Source: Paragonimus skrjabini miyazakii (taxonomy: Eukaryota > Platyhelminthes > Trematoda > Plagiorchiida > Troglotrematidae). From it: a stretch of 64,000 nt of DNA. The stretch lies in the NCBI GenBank assembly GCA_014338405.1, contig JTDE01022196.1, forward strand, positions 74,851-138,850, in the 5' to 3' direction. Each line of letters starts with the position of its first letter. Position 1 is the stretch's first letter. Made by a program: the position numbers and the translations under genes. Positions 30,401-44,300 of this stretch are shown here, one piece after another. The notes beneath the pieces were generated by a model that ran no database searches, was not told the DNA's origin, and was given only the letters and a program-made list of their open reading frames with translations.

Positions 30401-33400
30401 TGAGTCTGGACAGCCTTTGCCTATGTTCGGATCGGAACAAACTGGTTGGCTAACAACAAATCTCTAAAACCACATGGGCTATCGAGATTGGATCTAATTT
30501 GTTATGCGGAGATTTGACAAACTTCGTTGTCGGAAATGGGAAGGATCTCTCATATACACTCAAATACACACAAGCACACATCTGGAATCGGTCAAACCGC
30601 GATCTTTCGAGTTTCATCACAGGCTGCTTTAGCGAATTCATTTTGAATATGCGTGTGTGTGTGTGTGTGTGTGTATGGCTATAACGACTACGGGGTAGCT
30701 ACCCGTTTGCTCACAAACTGTTACAATTATCAGATAAGCAGTCGAAATCAACAGGCAGCACGGTCCGATGTGCTGTAACGAAAAGAAGAAAATCGAGCTG
30801 ACAGATTTCGGAAGATAAAAGTAGATGATTGAGGTTGTGCACTCATCCACCGTCCTTGAAAGCCATTTAAGTTCGTTTATTCGTTGACGACATTTTGCTT
30901 CTAACTGAATTTAGCCTGATTTGTCAATACTAGAAAATACTTTAAAAAATGAAGTAGTAATGCTTAATTTGGAATCAACATTAGTTTAGTTTATCTGCTG
31001 ACAAGAAAACGCCCTCGATTCGAAGTTCGGAATACACAACAAAATAATTCATATCATATGTGACATCCATCAAATTAGTACCTTGGCGGTTCGATGCTAT
31101 GAACTGTGACACCCAGTGAGTTACAAATCTGGGGAAGTTCACGCAATTCGGATTTGATTGTGCGCATCCTTAAACCCTGAAAGGTTAGTGCAGTCTACAC
31201 CGTTCTGGTGGCAGTTGATTTACATTAGTCAGGAAGTGCTCTAACTTGCTTGGCTGAGACGGAAAACAATAAAAAGTTGTGATTAGTGAGACAAACCTGA
31301 AAGCGATGTTGAATAATGGTTGCTGATGTCCTTGTTGTAAGATCGAAGTAGTGGAAGATTCCGTAAAGTCGGGCGTTTCAATTTATCAGTTAGAGAAAAT
31401 CCAGACAGCGTGTAACATCCTGTCCATACGTGATGTGTCTGTCAGTTGGGGTACGATACCCGCGCGCCTCCGCATCACCGAAGTCGTAGGTGTACAGATA
31501 ATACAGACGCTACGCATTCTCGCCTGCTACAAATTCTGGATGTTGAACTACTCAACCGTACTCACGTCACTATTTGATTTCATTCTAAATTTCACAGGCC
31601 ACACTGTTGAAAATATACGGTGTGTAGAAAACTTCCGGAAATAGAGCATTGAGAGCTACAGGGTTTGGAATAATCTACTGTCCAGGGAGGTTACCGACAT
31701 TAGATGTACACGCAATGCTACAGACAAAAAAAGTGTTCTCCAAACGCCCCACCATCCGTTAGTAGACTTATTCCTACTACAGAGAGGTGAATGCCACAAG
31801 TGGAACATTTAAAAGCCAGAGTACAAGATGGGCAGAAGGGTTACAGTGCAGGTTGAACGTACTGAACGTCATAACTACATCTGGCAACACCATCGAAACA
31901 CTTCGATCACTAAGTTTCATGGAAGCCTATCTTGTATGAAGCGTACGTTCCACCTTTTTACAAATAATCTCAAATTATTTTTCGTGTATCACTATTATGG
32001 TAACACATTGTGATCAAACAGAATAATCTAAGTAACTTTGCAGTATGTTGTTCTCTACAGGTGGGAGTTAACTCCATGTCCGATTGCCTTGCAGACACAG
32101 TTGACTGTGATGTGTATTTATAGGGATGCAATTAAGTTTTATGGAACATATTATGCAATTATATGGGTGCTGACATCGCCCTATTCCATTTTAAAGGAGT
32201 TGCATGGAATGTACATACAATAACACACGATGCATGGCAAATGTTCTATTCTCAATAGGTAAACAAATGCATTTGAATACAAATACAGGGTGAAAGTGAA
32301 GGAAAAGAAGGAGAACGTTTCTACCCGGGCAACAGCAGCATAGCGTTTTCAGGGTGTTCAAATAGACGCATGACATTTTCCCGAATCGATGAGGAAAAGA
32401 ACGTGACGCAATATCATAAATAACGAAAGATGCTGTTTCTCGTATGATACAACCGCAATACTTTGAACCAGGGCGAGTACCGACACATGAGCAAGCGGAC
32501 GTTGATTAGCACAGACTCTCACAGAGGACAAGACAGAATGAGTGTTAGGGCGCTCGTTCTGTTACCGTCCCAAGCCGCCTCCGTCGTGAGAAAAGCGTTA
32601 GGGTCGCTAATGTGCATAGCGGTATAAAAAGTCTCGACCGATTTGAACAGTTCCGCTAATTAGGGCTGAGTCAATCGTTTTTTTCTTTCTCACGACGGAG
32701 GCGGCTTGAGACGGTAACAGAGTGGGCGCCCTAACAATGAGATCTACATCTAAAAGTTTGCCAGTAGAGCAAGTTTTGTAGCTTCATTTTACCAGTTATA
32801 TTTCATTAAACGACTAAGCCACTGTCTAACCTAGTTGGTGGACAACAGTATTGTTGTTGATGCTGTTGCAAGTGAGAGAAAGATAAACGGAGGAGGGTAA
32901 AAGAAAATAGCAGATCTACGGTAAATCTCTCCCTCCCTCTCTCTCACACATTTATCCGGATCTCTCTTGTTGCACTGTTACAACTTAACAATTCCAAAAG
33001 GAGAAGAGAAGCAGTATGTAGTGCTTATAGAATGTCGATTTATTAGGCTGAAATGGTTTTTTCCGTTCAAAAAGTTTGGTCGGATAACACTCACTCGTAT
33101 GCGTACGACTCCAAATACAACTAATCCGATAAGTAATTCGAGACACGTTTTAGGCCGACTGTACCAAAGTGTACCAAGCGTGCAAATAACGATCGGGAGG
33201 ATGACAACAGCAAGAAGAGAAACATAAACTGTTTTTTATTCAAATTCTAGACAACTAATCCGAATCAATCGCATCGGTTCGAGGAAATTCGCCAAAATCA
33301 CAGAAAAAACAGAACGATGAAAACAAATCGTCATGATGTAACAACCACTACGCTTTTCAATCTGTTCAGATTGTGTGCGTTGGAAGGCGATTGTTCAACA

Positions 33401-36400
33401 CACACTGTCAGTTTCATTCGGAAGTGGTTGAGCGTTCACATATGATAACTCGATTGTGCCTATTGTGAGGTCAATGGCGTAGTGGTCAACAAGGTTGCCT
33501 CATGAAAGCGCGGCCGGAGTTGTAGTCCCGGCAGTGGCAAGGATATGCACTACTGACGAGCCCTAATGACATCGAAACTCGAGTCTAGTGCTACTTTTCG
33601 AAAGGAGTCGACTGGAAAGTCTATGAGAATGCGACAGCTGCGATCAATTGTGGGTGATGATCAACTTGAAATTAACCGAATTCCCGACTACTCCTAAGTA
33701 ACATTCGACTTGGTTAAACGGCAGTGTGAACGGAATCATTGCAATTTACCGTTTATCCACGTTTAACCAAACCATATCATTCTGGGGGCGTCAACCAAAA
33801 ACTACTTATCACCTCCACGATACTGGATATGACAAACAATCGGTGAATTTTGGTCGCAATATGTTCCTTTCTGAATCACGTTTTAGAGTTGATGGTTCCT
33901 GAACGCAGTCAAGTGCAACAACACCGCCGCTTTCTCAAGATTAGTGGGGCGTACTCACGAGGTGCTGATTAAGCCAAAAAAGCAACAGCCCGGTACCCTG
34001 ATAAAACAGTAGGTTCGCTCAATGTTGCCGAACGCGTCCGCAGATTGCGGACTGGAGAATAACCTTTTGCGTGAATGTGAACTGCGAAATAAGTGACGTT
34101 GTCCAAGCTTTGCCTCGTGCATTAGGTCCCTCCTAAGCCGTAGTCAGAAGAATGAGCAGGAGAACTGGAAACGGTACGAATGCAGGTACGCCATTGACTA
34201 CGGCACCCCACTATTTCGGATAGAGTTTCTAGTCAGATTTGAGTGATCAGGATGACCACATCCAGACAGGTGAAACATACCCACTTTACTGAATGGAACA
34301 GTCAGGGTCTTCATATTTCATGACCACGTTGTTGCCTGACCACCACACGGTTTTACCCAACTGTTGGTGATATTATAAAATGCCCGATATAGAAAACGCT
34401 TAGCTGGCATGCGGAGAACGTGACTGAGCCGTCGTCAGCTGTGCAAAGTGATTAATTGACCGGTTGATCGTACATCCTGAGCGCTCCCGAATACGTGCCA
34501 GAGAACGTCCGCATTGCTCACGCGATCGGTTCACGTGATGCGGACTAATTAGCGGTGATAACTGTGGTCAAAATCAAGTCTGTTGACATAGTCGCCACGA
34601 ATAGAGCATGTTTCCGAACAGCAGAGTAAAACGTAACGCACAGAAGCATTACATACCCTTCCTTTTAGTGATAACCGGGCGTCTGTTCGACACCACAGAT
34701 GACGCAAGTTGACAAAAGTAACCCCGCGAGAAAAGTGTAACCATCTACTTTTATCAACACCGTTGATCCTTGTAAACACAACGTACCGGTCATGCAGTGT
34801 CCCCTTCATGATAAGCTTCATGAAAAACCGGTCACTACTTCGTGCCATTGCATTCATAGCCAGTACAGAATAGAAATCCGGAACAGACTGTATCCATCGA
34901 CACTAACTGAATGGGATCAATTACACAACAATCATAGATAAATTCACCAATCGTAAGGGATGCCCATTAGGTAGGTGAGCGAGTTGAAAACAGCTGTGGC
35001 TTATAGCGATAACAGGTCACTGGTTCGATAGTCCATTCGATCAGATTGTCTATGGTATTCACAAGTTGTGGACATAGACCAACTATCTGGTGGAACGATG
35101 AGTGATTTTTAGTATGGAGACAATAAGCTACTGCTGTCTGGCAGTTTTCAAACAACACGAAAGATGCTAGCCATTATTTAACGTTTTTAAATACTTCGAA
35201 ATGTGTTGTGCTGCCTCAAAGTGCAAAATGCTTCTGCGTGCTATTCTGATTCATTATCATCAGCATCATAGACAGCAATATATCAGTAGTGTTCTACGAT
35301 GCTCGACTGCCACACCCCCACGAAATCATGAAGGATATTGACCGGTTTGTTTAGTTAGGAGGTTGTATCTGCAACTGAGTAGATGTAGGGAATGAAACAG
35401 AAACTCGTATTCCCCACAGTATGGCAGTAATTACTAATTTGGGACACCTCTGTCTACAGAGAGGCACCAGAAACAACGCTGTTTTCGAAGTAATTTCAAG
35501 AACGCAAAGGTCGTCATGTAAAATGTATGATTAAACGTCATTTCATTTGCTCTTTTCAAATACATACGTGAAATGAAGTAAAGGCAAGTGAACACGTGGG
35601 CGCCTATGGAAAATTTTGTGTGATCTGTCATCTCTCTGAGGCTGAAAGGTCCCGTATATAAAGTGACAATGAGGACTGTATTACTTTATGGTTACAAAAC
35701 ATGGCCGCTCAAAGTAGATGTGAACTGTCTTCAGATAATTTGCCATCGAAGTCTGTGTTCGACCCTTTGCACCGAGTGGCCCTAGCGGGTAGCGAAGAAG
35801 CGGTTAGGAAACATCCATGCATTAGCGACTATCAAGTTCTTCTGTTCGATCCTTGAGTATGCACAAACTGTCAGGCTATGTACAGACGAAGCCAGCTGGT
35901 TATCTGCCGTACGGAGCACTTCCGCAGACGTCACAGCCGACTGGCGTAAGGAGCGAGGCGGACAGATTATGAATTGGCCTACAGAAATGAAGTCGTTCAC
36001 CAAGGTCGGGCTCGTCCTTTGGATGAGGGACCATGTGGTTCACAAAACAGACGGCTGAAGAATTTAGATGAGATGGCGGCTAATCGGGCCCAGTGACGTA
36101 AAGACTGTTGTTACTTAGTCGAGTTGTCTATGAATTCAGTATAAGTAATAAGGCAAGACCGTGAAAGCCACAAGAAATCTGTCCTAATGATGACGCCTTA
36201 GTTTCGCTTGTAGCTCGGTTTCTTGTTCTCAAGGTGTAGGTATCTTAATGTTCAATTTGTACATTTCAGCAGTTAATCCTCATCCATCTCCTTTCTTGCC
36301 GGTTTCTTAATGGTTGTATGGCATTGTTGATGTACAGCTGTTCATTTTGGAAAGCGTTTCCCTTAAAAGTAACCAATACAGAATGGTTTTTTTCCAATCG

Positions 36401-38281
36401 CCTTAAGAACCCGATAGAGTGCGCTGGCATATGTTCGAGAAGGAAGTAGATCAAGTTGGCCGAAGAGCCATAGATCCAAGCATCCTGACAAAGTTGTCGG
36501 GCAAGCACGCTCCAGAGATGTTCAACTAGAATTAAATTGACGTTAAGTGCAAAGCAGTCCAACATACATAACCTACGATATAGAATCGACAGTTGTGTAA
36601 AACTGTGGTAATCATGAGGATATTGACTCGTTGGAAATTGATTCCCGGTTGGCACAAGCCACATATTAGGTAGCAATAAAATCTATCCAATGTGCTGCCA
36701 CACAAAAAAACTGAATTCAGTTAACCAACTGTAATAGCAAGCTTATTCACGTCATATGTTGTGGACGCACCTCCAAAACATCACAGATCGTTTACCATTG
36801 CGATTCCTACCGACGCACGTCACACACTTTATAAGTTCATACAGGCATCAATCCCCATGAATTGAGGACGTCAAGATTAGATTTCCACTCATCATATATG
36901 CTTATTCGGAAGACCCTAAAGCGTGAGGGAACTATTCGCTGTAAACTGTGCCACTTGTGATTGAGGGAAATTGATGTTACCAGCACTCAGTAGTCAGGCC
37001 GGTAGCAACAGTCTAAATCTTATCGGATAGTTCCAACCGAGATGGCCAGCTCTCAAAAAACCACACTGTTGTATCAGGTGCCACTCGGTAAATTCTGTGC
37101 CTCGCACAGTTAGAAGTTAATGGTAGTCCCCTTTTATTAATATTCAACCGTCAAGAGGAGCACCTCGGAAATCACGGACAACATATTTCGACTTCCAGAA
37201 TCAAAGTCATCTTTTTGAAAGCATAAATCTGACCCTTCAAACATCTACTCAGTCTTGCTTCGTTTGTCACAACGGAAGTGGAAAGTACTTTCGACTGACG
37301 CATTTACTAAGACCCACGATGATCACCCATTCGCTCCACACGAACGACCTGACAGAAGAGATCTGACATGCGATTTTATGTAGTTCGCCGAATGGAACCT
37401 GCTCATAACACGTAGTTGTTTTTCTTCGATACACACGTGGCTCAGATTTCAAAGATCCTGTCTAGGGAGACAATATGGCGTAGATTCACATTTACACCGC
37501 GGCCAGTTTTGCAGCACATCCCCCCAGAAAGAAAAGTTTTCAAGCTAACTTTCAGTAAAGTGAAGGATAGTACCATCAGTTGACTGAATACTGGAAAGAG
37601 GAACTCTGCGACGTGACACTAAGGAAGTAAATGTCGTACGATAATTGTCTCGCGGAGTGCATTTCGAGCATGCGAATCAAGACGTTGAAGTGTCTAGGTA
37701 ATGGACCTTTCCAGAGCGACATAATGGATAACACAGCATTTTGATACCAACCACATCAAACACGAAATCGAAAACGGGCAAAGAGTAAGCAGAGAGAAAG
37801 AGATGACCGACTCATACGGCGATTTGGTTACAACACCCGATACTCTGTATAGATTTGCACAAGACAAACGATCCAGGGACGCTGGAGGATCATCCCAAGT
37901 AGTAGATGTACTCATCAACGTCAAGAGTGTAATACCTCGAGTTTCCAACGGGAACCTCGTGGATGGCATGAAAAAAAGAGTGGTGACGGTTAACACATCC
38001 AACAGAGTGACATGGTTATAAGTAGAGGAAGCTGCAAACCACACTTTTCAGCGTTTTGAGATTGAAATGATCGTCACTTACGTTCAAAGAAGGTCAGAGG
38101 TGCACCGGTTGAAGTGGTCGCCATGTACCCGATATATCGAGTAAGGATAATGAGATGAGGCCGGCCACCATAAGCATCAAAGGGCTGTGATGCAGTTGCA
38201 AAGCTTCATCATTTATGAATTCGCGTGAACGTGCAACTGACAGTCAAAACGAATGGCAACAATGCGCGCACGCTCGATCAT

Positions 38282-38331
<50 letters not shown>

Positions 38332-41300
38332 TACAAAGATGCGCTGGTTAGTGTGGTTGTGACAACTAGTTCACTGTGATCGTTAGCGGTTGGAATTCAT
38401 AGGGTAGTCAAACGATGTAGTGGTCGTTAGCTGTGGATGCCCTTATTGTTCTGCTCAGGCCAAAAGGAGCAAAAGCGTTGACTCTTCCAAGCACATTTTC
38501 GGTATGTTACATCTTTTGTACCCCTTTTACAAACCAATCTGTGCTGTCAAGCTCAGTGGTGGCCCCAGCTACTTTAGCAGTGAATATAGCTAGGAGGGGA
38601 AGAGGTCAATATGGTGGTGGTACAGCTTGTCAAACTCGTTCTTTTGTCTGAGCCCGGATGTTTGGCAGTATCCCGAACCAAAATTAACCATGAGAACACA
38701 ACAAAAACATAAGATAGTACATTAGCCGTTGTGTTGTTTATTGCATCCGATAAGAAGAACAGAAGAAATTACGTTACTGCGGAACCATCCGAAACCGTGT
38801 CTTTCAAGAACAGTATAGACCAGACATTTTTCATTCAAATTACATTAACCCGACTGCAATGAACGCGGAGTTCTGTCAGTTGAATACTAGAAGGTTTCTG
38901 GATCGAAACGGCACGGACGGTCGGAATACCCCACCGAGCTGATTGTGAAAGAGGTGAACCACCACGGAACTGACACTGTAGTCATGGATGAGACAGTCTA
39001 CGACCTGAGTAAAACTCCTAGAGAGAGGTGTTGACAACACCGTTTACTGGGTCCACCATTCCGTAAGTACTATGTCTGCTCCACGGTCGCTGTGTGTTCC
39101 AAACCATTGATGGTCAGCGGATCGTACCATTTTAGACTTCGAATCAGGTCCATTTACCTACGAGTCAGTCTAGATACGCTTGTTACACCTCCGAGCATGT
39201 ATTGTCCAACTATGTGTTAGTCGCCGATATGGATGACGAATCTTGTTATTAGTTTTCCGCCACAACCCATTGGGTACCGATGAATCTCAAGGAAATTAAC
39301 TTTACGACTGGCAAAAAAACCAACCTGGTAAGATACTGACGAGATTTCAACACATTCACAAAAAATGGAAAAAAATAACTGTTAGATTTGTTGAGGTTCG
39401 TCTGGTACGTTTGTCGTGTTTTTTCTAGTATGATGCGGAGCGATGAATCCGTGGAGTTATGTTTGGTTTGTTTGTAGAAAGCCGATTCTTAATCTGTCTT
39501 TATTTGCTTTTTGCTGTTTTCAGTAAACAATCGTGATAAATTTTGTACCATAACTGTATATAAAATGTTTGCTTTCTTCCTTTTTATCTTCTTTTTTATC
39601 TGTTAAAACTGTTTTCTTGATATTGTTTGACACGTCCTCACCTTCATCTGCACCAATTGTTTTAATGAGCCCACTTTCCGTTGGCTGGTGATTGTTTGTG
39701 GACTCGTGTTTAGTTACCCCACTTTGTTGGATAATTTGTGTACCCGGTCGATTCACATTCAAGGTGAGATAGTACCTTTATTGTAATTTTACTAAACAGT
39801 ACCGTCTAAATTCCAACCGTTTCGATCGCCTTTTCTGACTTGGAAGATAGTCCCGTTAACCCGACCACCTGAATAAGCGTTACTGAGTTAATTAACCTAA
39901 ATCGCAAGAAGCGATTCAAAAATAACCGTTCCAAGGTTAACAGTAGCCGTGGATAGCGCACAATTATCATACAGAGTAGCTACGATTCGTTGCACCTCCA
40001 CATGGTACAATTTATGTGCGTACTTGAGTGACCTGGATAGTACTAAGTCATGCATATATCCGATAAACTTGAACTGATCAAACATTATTTGAACACTCAA
40101 TAATTTTCGAAACTTCACCTGTTCATTTGCGCGTGACAGTTCCTTGTGCACATTAGCTGTGGAAGCCTCGAGTTCACGCGATCGTGCAGTGATTTCTGCC
40201 AGTTTGCGTTCTGCAGTCACTGCACTGGCAGCTGCCGCCGCTGCCGCTGCAGCATACGAAGCCGCTGATTTTGTCTCCACAGTAGGCCCCGGTGAACCGG
40301 CATCGTCTGTAACATCTTTGCAACTGATCGGTGGTCCACCAGGAGGCAGGGATGCTGACTGTGAGGTTTCACCGTTCATGAGGAGTTCATCTTTGTGTCG
40401 TTGCACAGCTGAACGAGTGGACTCTGTAAAAAAAAGTAAATAAGACTCGATAGAAAACAATGCAGATAGGCTGAAAGAAAACCGTTGCTACGATCAAGTC
40501 AATAACAAGTTTTATTAGCCCAAGAGGTGAATTTTTGGTCATCTGCGCTCTCAGGTTTTTAATAACTACGTTAGTTAACTCAACGGTTGTGCCTAATTAT
40601 AATGATAATGATAATAACAATAATAATACATTTGCAGGCAGTTTAGTAAACAGCCATAAACTGCATTAATTAAGAAGAGATGATGTCGTAGTGTGGGAGT
40701 TCAATGAGGAACATGAGGGCTGAGGTTAACTATACCTCGCGTCAGGAGAGGGGAAAGAGAAGAAAGAAAGATCGACTGTGCGCAAATAAATGCTCTTGCC
40801 TTGAATTGTACTTGAAGATGCTGATGCACATTTGGTAAGACCTGAAGTGGGAAAATGAGCTGTGCTAGGTAAAGTTTCTGACGCAAGCATTTTGTGCGTT
40901 GTTAAGCAATTAGAGGTAATAAATTCAACGAACCATCCACGGGGATCTACAGTGGGAGAGTAATCTTGTGGGAAAAGTCGAATGATTAAGTGATGTCGGT
41001 TGGAGACAGATTAGAAAAGCTAGAGTAACTTGGGCAAAAACGTTAGTGGTATGAAGTGACCATATCATATTGTTACCCAAAGAAACCCCTACGTAGCTGA
41101 CAGAAAGAACTTGAGGTGTGGGGTCGCAATTTACACGAAGAGAGGAATAAACATCAGAGCTTTCTGTATATTATGTAACTACCAATGGGCAAAAGCAATA
41201 CCTGTAGAGTTGGTTGAGTTAAGCCATGAAATATGGCATTGTAACCAGTTAACTAATCCGGGTAAATAGTCCAATAAGACGGGTCAAGAAAATATTGCGG

Positions 41301-44300
41301 GACATTTGATGCTTAACGCGAAAAAGTTAGTAAGAATTGGTGTGAATACCGTATAAGTTAAGTCTACGTCAGCATACTCACCTTCTAACTCACAACCAAA
41401 TGACGAATCTTGTTGTTGTTGCTGTTGAGCTGCAGCAGCCGCAGCTGCAACTCCGGCGAGAGCGGCAGCCAACTGTTCGCGAAGAGCAGCACGATCCGCT
41501 GCTGATGAGCGAACTTCCTCTTCTAACTGAGCGCCTCTCTCGAGTGCTGCACGCAAACGTTCTCTCACCCGCTCATCCAGAGCTTTGTGATGTTCGAACA
41601 AAGATTTGAGAGCTTTCAACACTTCGACTTCAGAACTAACACCGCCTGGACTATTAACCTGACGTTTAACGACCGTCATTCGTAGAGAGCGCTCATGTCT
41701 GGCGACCAAACATTCCAGATGTTCCAAAAGTAGCTGAAAACGAATGTTAGTTTGTGAATTATATGGGAGGTTTTACATCCATTCATATCACAGCTGGCAT
41801 TCAACTACACGTCAGGAAACAGTCAATCAGGTAAACAAACAAAATGCACGACCATGATCGGTCTGAGTGTAGGGTGTAGGATGGTTAACTTACGACCCAT
41901 ATTCGGTTGTAGCGCTAAATTCTCAATGTCATCTTACAAAGGGCGAAAACGTCTTCCTTATCTACTGTCTACTTCCTGTGAACGCGACACCCATCCTTTT
42001 TCGACCCACAAAACAACTGAGACTTATTCTAGTCAAACACTCCCTTTGACAATTTCGTGAAATAGTTGTTTCATACATGGCGTAAACCATTCAACCAGAT
42101 AGCTGTTCACCAAGACAACTGGTCTCAGTTGACGAGAATGAAATCGTATCCAGTTTCTGATAGAAAAAGTGTCCAATAATCGGAACAAGAAGCACCGTTC
42201 AAGCGGTTTATAACTTAAACATTACATACTTAACTGAACCACATCGCTACAATGTGACCTTCCATTTTTACTTATACTATCAAATTACTGCAACACTTGA
42301 TCATTGAATTTCATCGTCTCGTTAATATGCCTTATAAAACACACGCCATAAATAAAAGTGTTTATCATAATAAATTCATATGATCCTTGAAACTGATTGA
42401 GTCTAGTCACGACATGATCACAAAATGTGAAGACTGATTACTTCGTTGAGCCAAGGTGGTAGGTATAGACTTATCAAGATCACTCAAACTGCCGGTTAGG
42501 AATGCCATCTAAAGCAATAACATGTTGTATTCCAGAGTATATCTGCACATAAGCCATTCCAAGTTTTGCTTCGCATTCTTTTTATCCATTTTCTGGCAGA
42601 CTTTTTCTTGTGATATATTCTACGTCACTTCTGTATTAATGAGGAGTAGCTTACGCCACGATACCTTCCGATTAGGCTCAAGACTGCTGTGAATGAATGA
42701 AGAAAAGCAAGACAACTGTAGTCAACTGCAACAGTTTACTGATGAGCAGTCGGGAATCTGGTTAATTCCAAGTTGAACATCATTCACATTTGATCCCAGC
42801 CTTCGCGTACAGATTGACCTTTCTGCCAGCCTATTTCGAAAAGAAGCCTCGAGTTTTGCACTTGTTAGAGCTCGTCGTCGGCCGCAATTAGAACACCAGC
42901 TACGCTTTTATAAGGCAACCGTGTTGACCACTGCGTCATTGGTCCCACAATGAACACGACCGAATTAACATATCTGAGCGCTTTACAACTTTCGCTTGTG
43001 AGTGACGACCACGTTGCCCAATCGTCTCGGTAAGAGATACAGTCACTGTCTGCTAACTCCAACTGATAACCCCGCATTAAGATTGATGAGCTTCAACAAG
43101 AGCGGAACTCGAGTCCAGTGCTTCTTTTTGAAAGAGGCAGACTGGAAAGTCTATTTGAATATGAAGGCTGCAATGTTCAACTTGAAAGTGCAAGTCATAA
43201 TCTCAAGCCACTGAAAATTGCAACATCCAGACGGTTTCGATTATTTAAGATGTGGCGTACCGCACTAAGTTTACAGCTAACAATACAAGATAGGGAAGTA
43301 ATATATGGTTTTGCACCTCTCTGGAGAGTGAGAGGCTTAACACGCGGTAGACTTCTGGTTAATTGATGGCACGGTACCACGAGCTTTAACTGTTACATTC
43401 ACGTGGTCCACAGCAGCCGATGCCCCTGTCCCGAGCGACCGACAGGCTGTTCGACCAATCACGTGGAGGTCACAGCTGATCATGCTGAGATGGGCATATT
43501 AGGCGAATAAGCAAGAACTAAGCAGCAGGCATTTGGTCCACTATATTCACCTGCGTCAACTGAGTTGGCTGCAGCTCATCAGGATAGAAAAAGTTAACGA
43601 CAATGATCGAATCTAACGGGAGAAGTCAGCACCTATCGTACAACCCAATCGTGCCTACAGCAGATCGACACCTAAGCGTCCCTTTTGAGAAATGCCGCTC
43701 TGAGGAGTCAACAAATGTTGTTCATTCAGGCTCGCCGAGTGGAGCAATTAAGCAAAAGGTGATAAACTTGCGTGAAGCAACTGAATGATTCGATCTCCGA
43801 GAACAGCTGAATGCTGACTTAAGTGGAACAAATTAATCTGAAATATCCAGAATAGAATCCAATAAAGTGAAGTCGAAGTGAAATATTCTGAAAATGTTTT
43901 GGCGCATAATCGAGTGGTATCTGGATAAATCAACCCAGTTAAAACCATCCTGAGATAATTCATTACCGAATCAAGTTATCGTAAAACAGATAATGAAGGC
44001 GGGATTAACGAAGTTCCAGATATCGGAATGCTTCCACATCAATGCAGAATGCACATGGTTGTACCAGCCTGCCACGGAATTACTAGTTATGAGTGTTCTT
44101 GAAGTGTACAACTGGTAGACATTTCTAGCAGCATGATAAAACAATGACGAGCTGCACACACCTATGCAAGCGACCGTCAAAATCCGACCCTAACATGCGA
44201 CCCAGTCACGTGGGTCGATCGATATATGTATCATTGAAACAACTGAGTATATACTCAACCTCTTGTGCTATTCCAATAGTCTGCCATAAACAATTCAAGC

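Larger units (their letters stand above)
22919..40118 (-). other. Liprin-alpha intron 4, 17.2 kb, retroelement-rich
   Basis: It holds Penelope-like copy 2, the best RTE-like copy, two further RTE-like copies, a Tc1/mariner remnant, one hammerhead repeat, the 194-bp TG...CA element and two microsatellites. The remaining stretches (22925-24190, 25550-26160, 28910-32540, 32745-33415, 33705-34125, 37005-40115) show no conserved features that I can identify. Confidence 0.6.

Noticed and set aside
33712..33775. Short inverted repeat (ggttaaacg ... cgtttaacc)
   Set aside because: Nine-base arms with mismatched surroundings; too short to support a function.
40144..40443. Plus-strand frame of 99 codons over liprin exon 4, with an alanine run
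   Set aside because: It is the antisense of a GC-rich Ala-coding exon; the minus-strand reading matches liprin-alpha and has proper splice sites.
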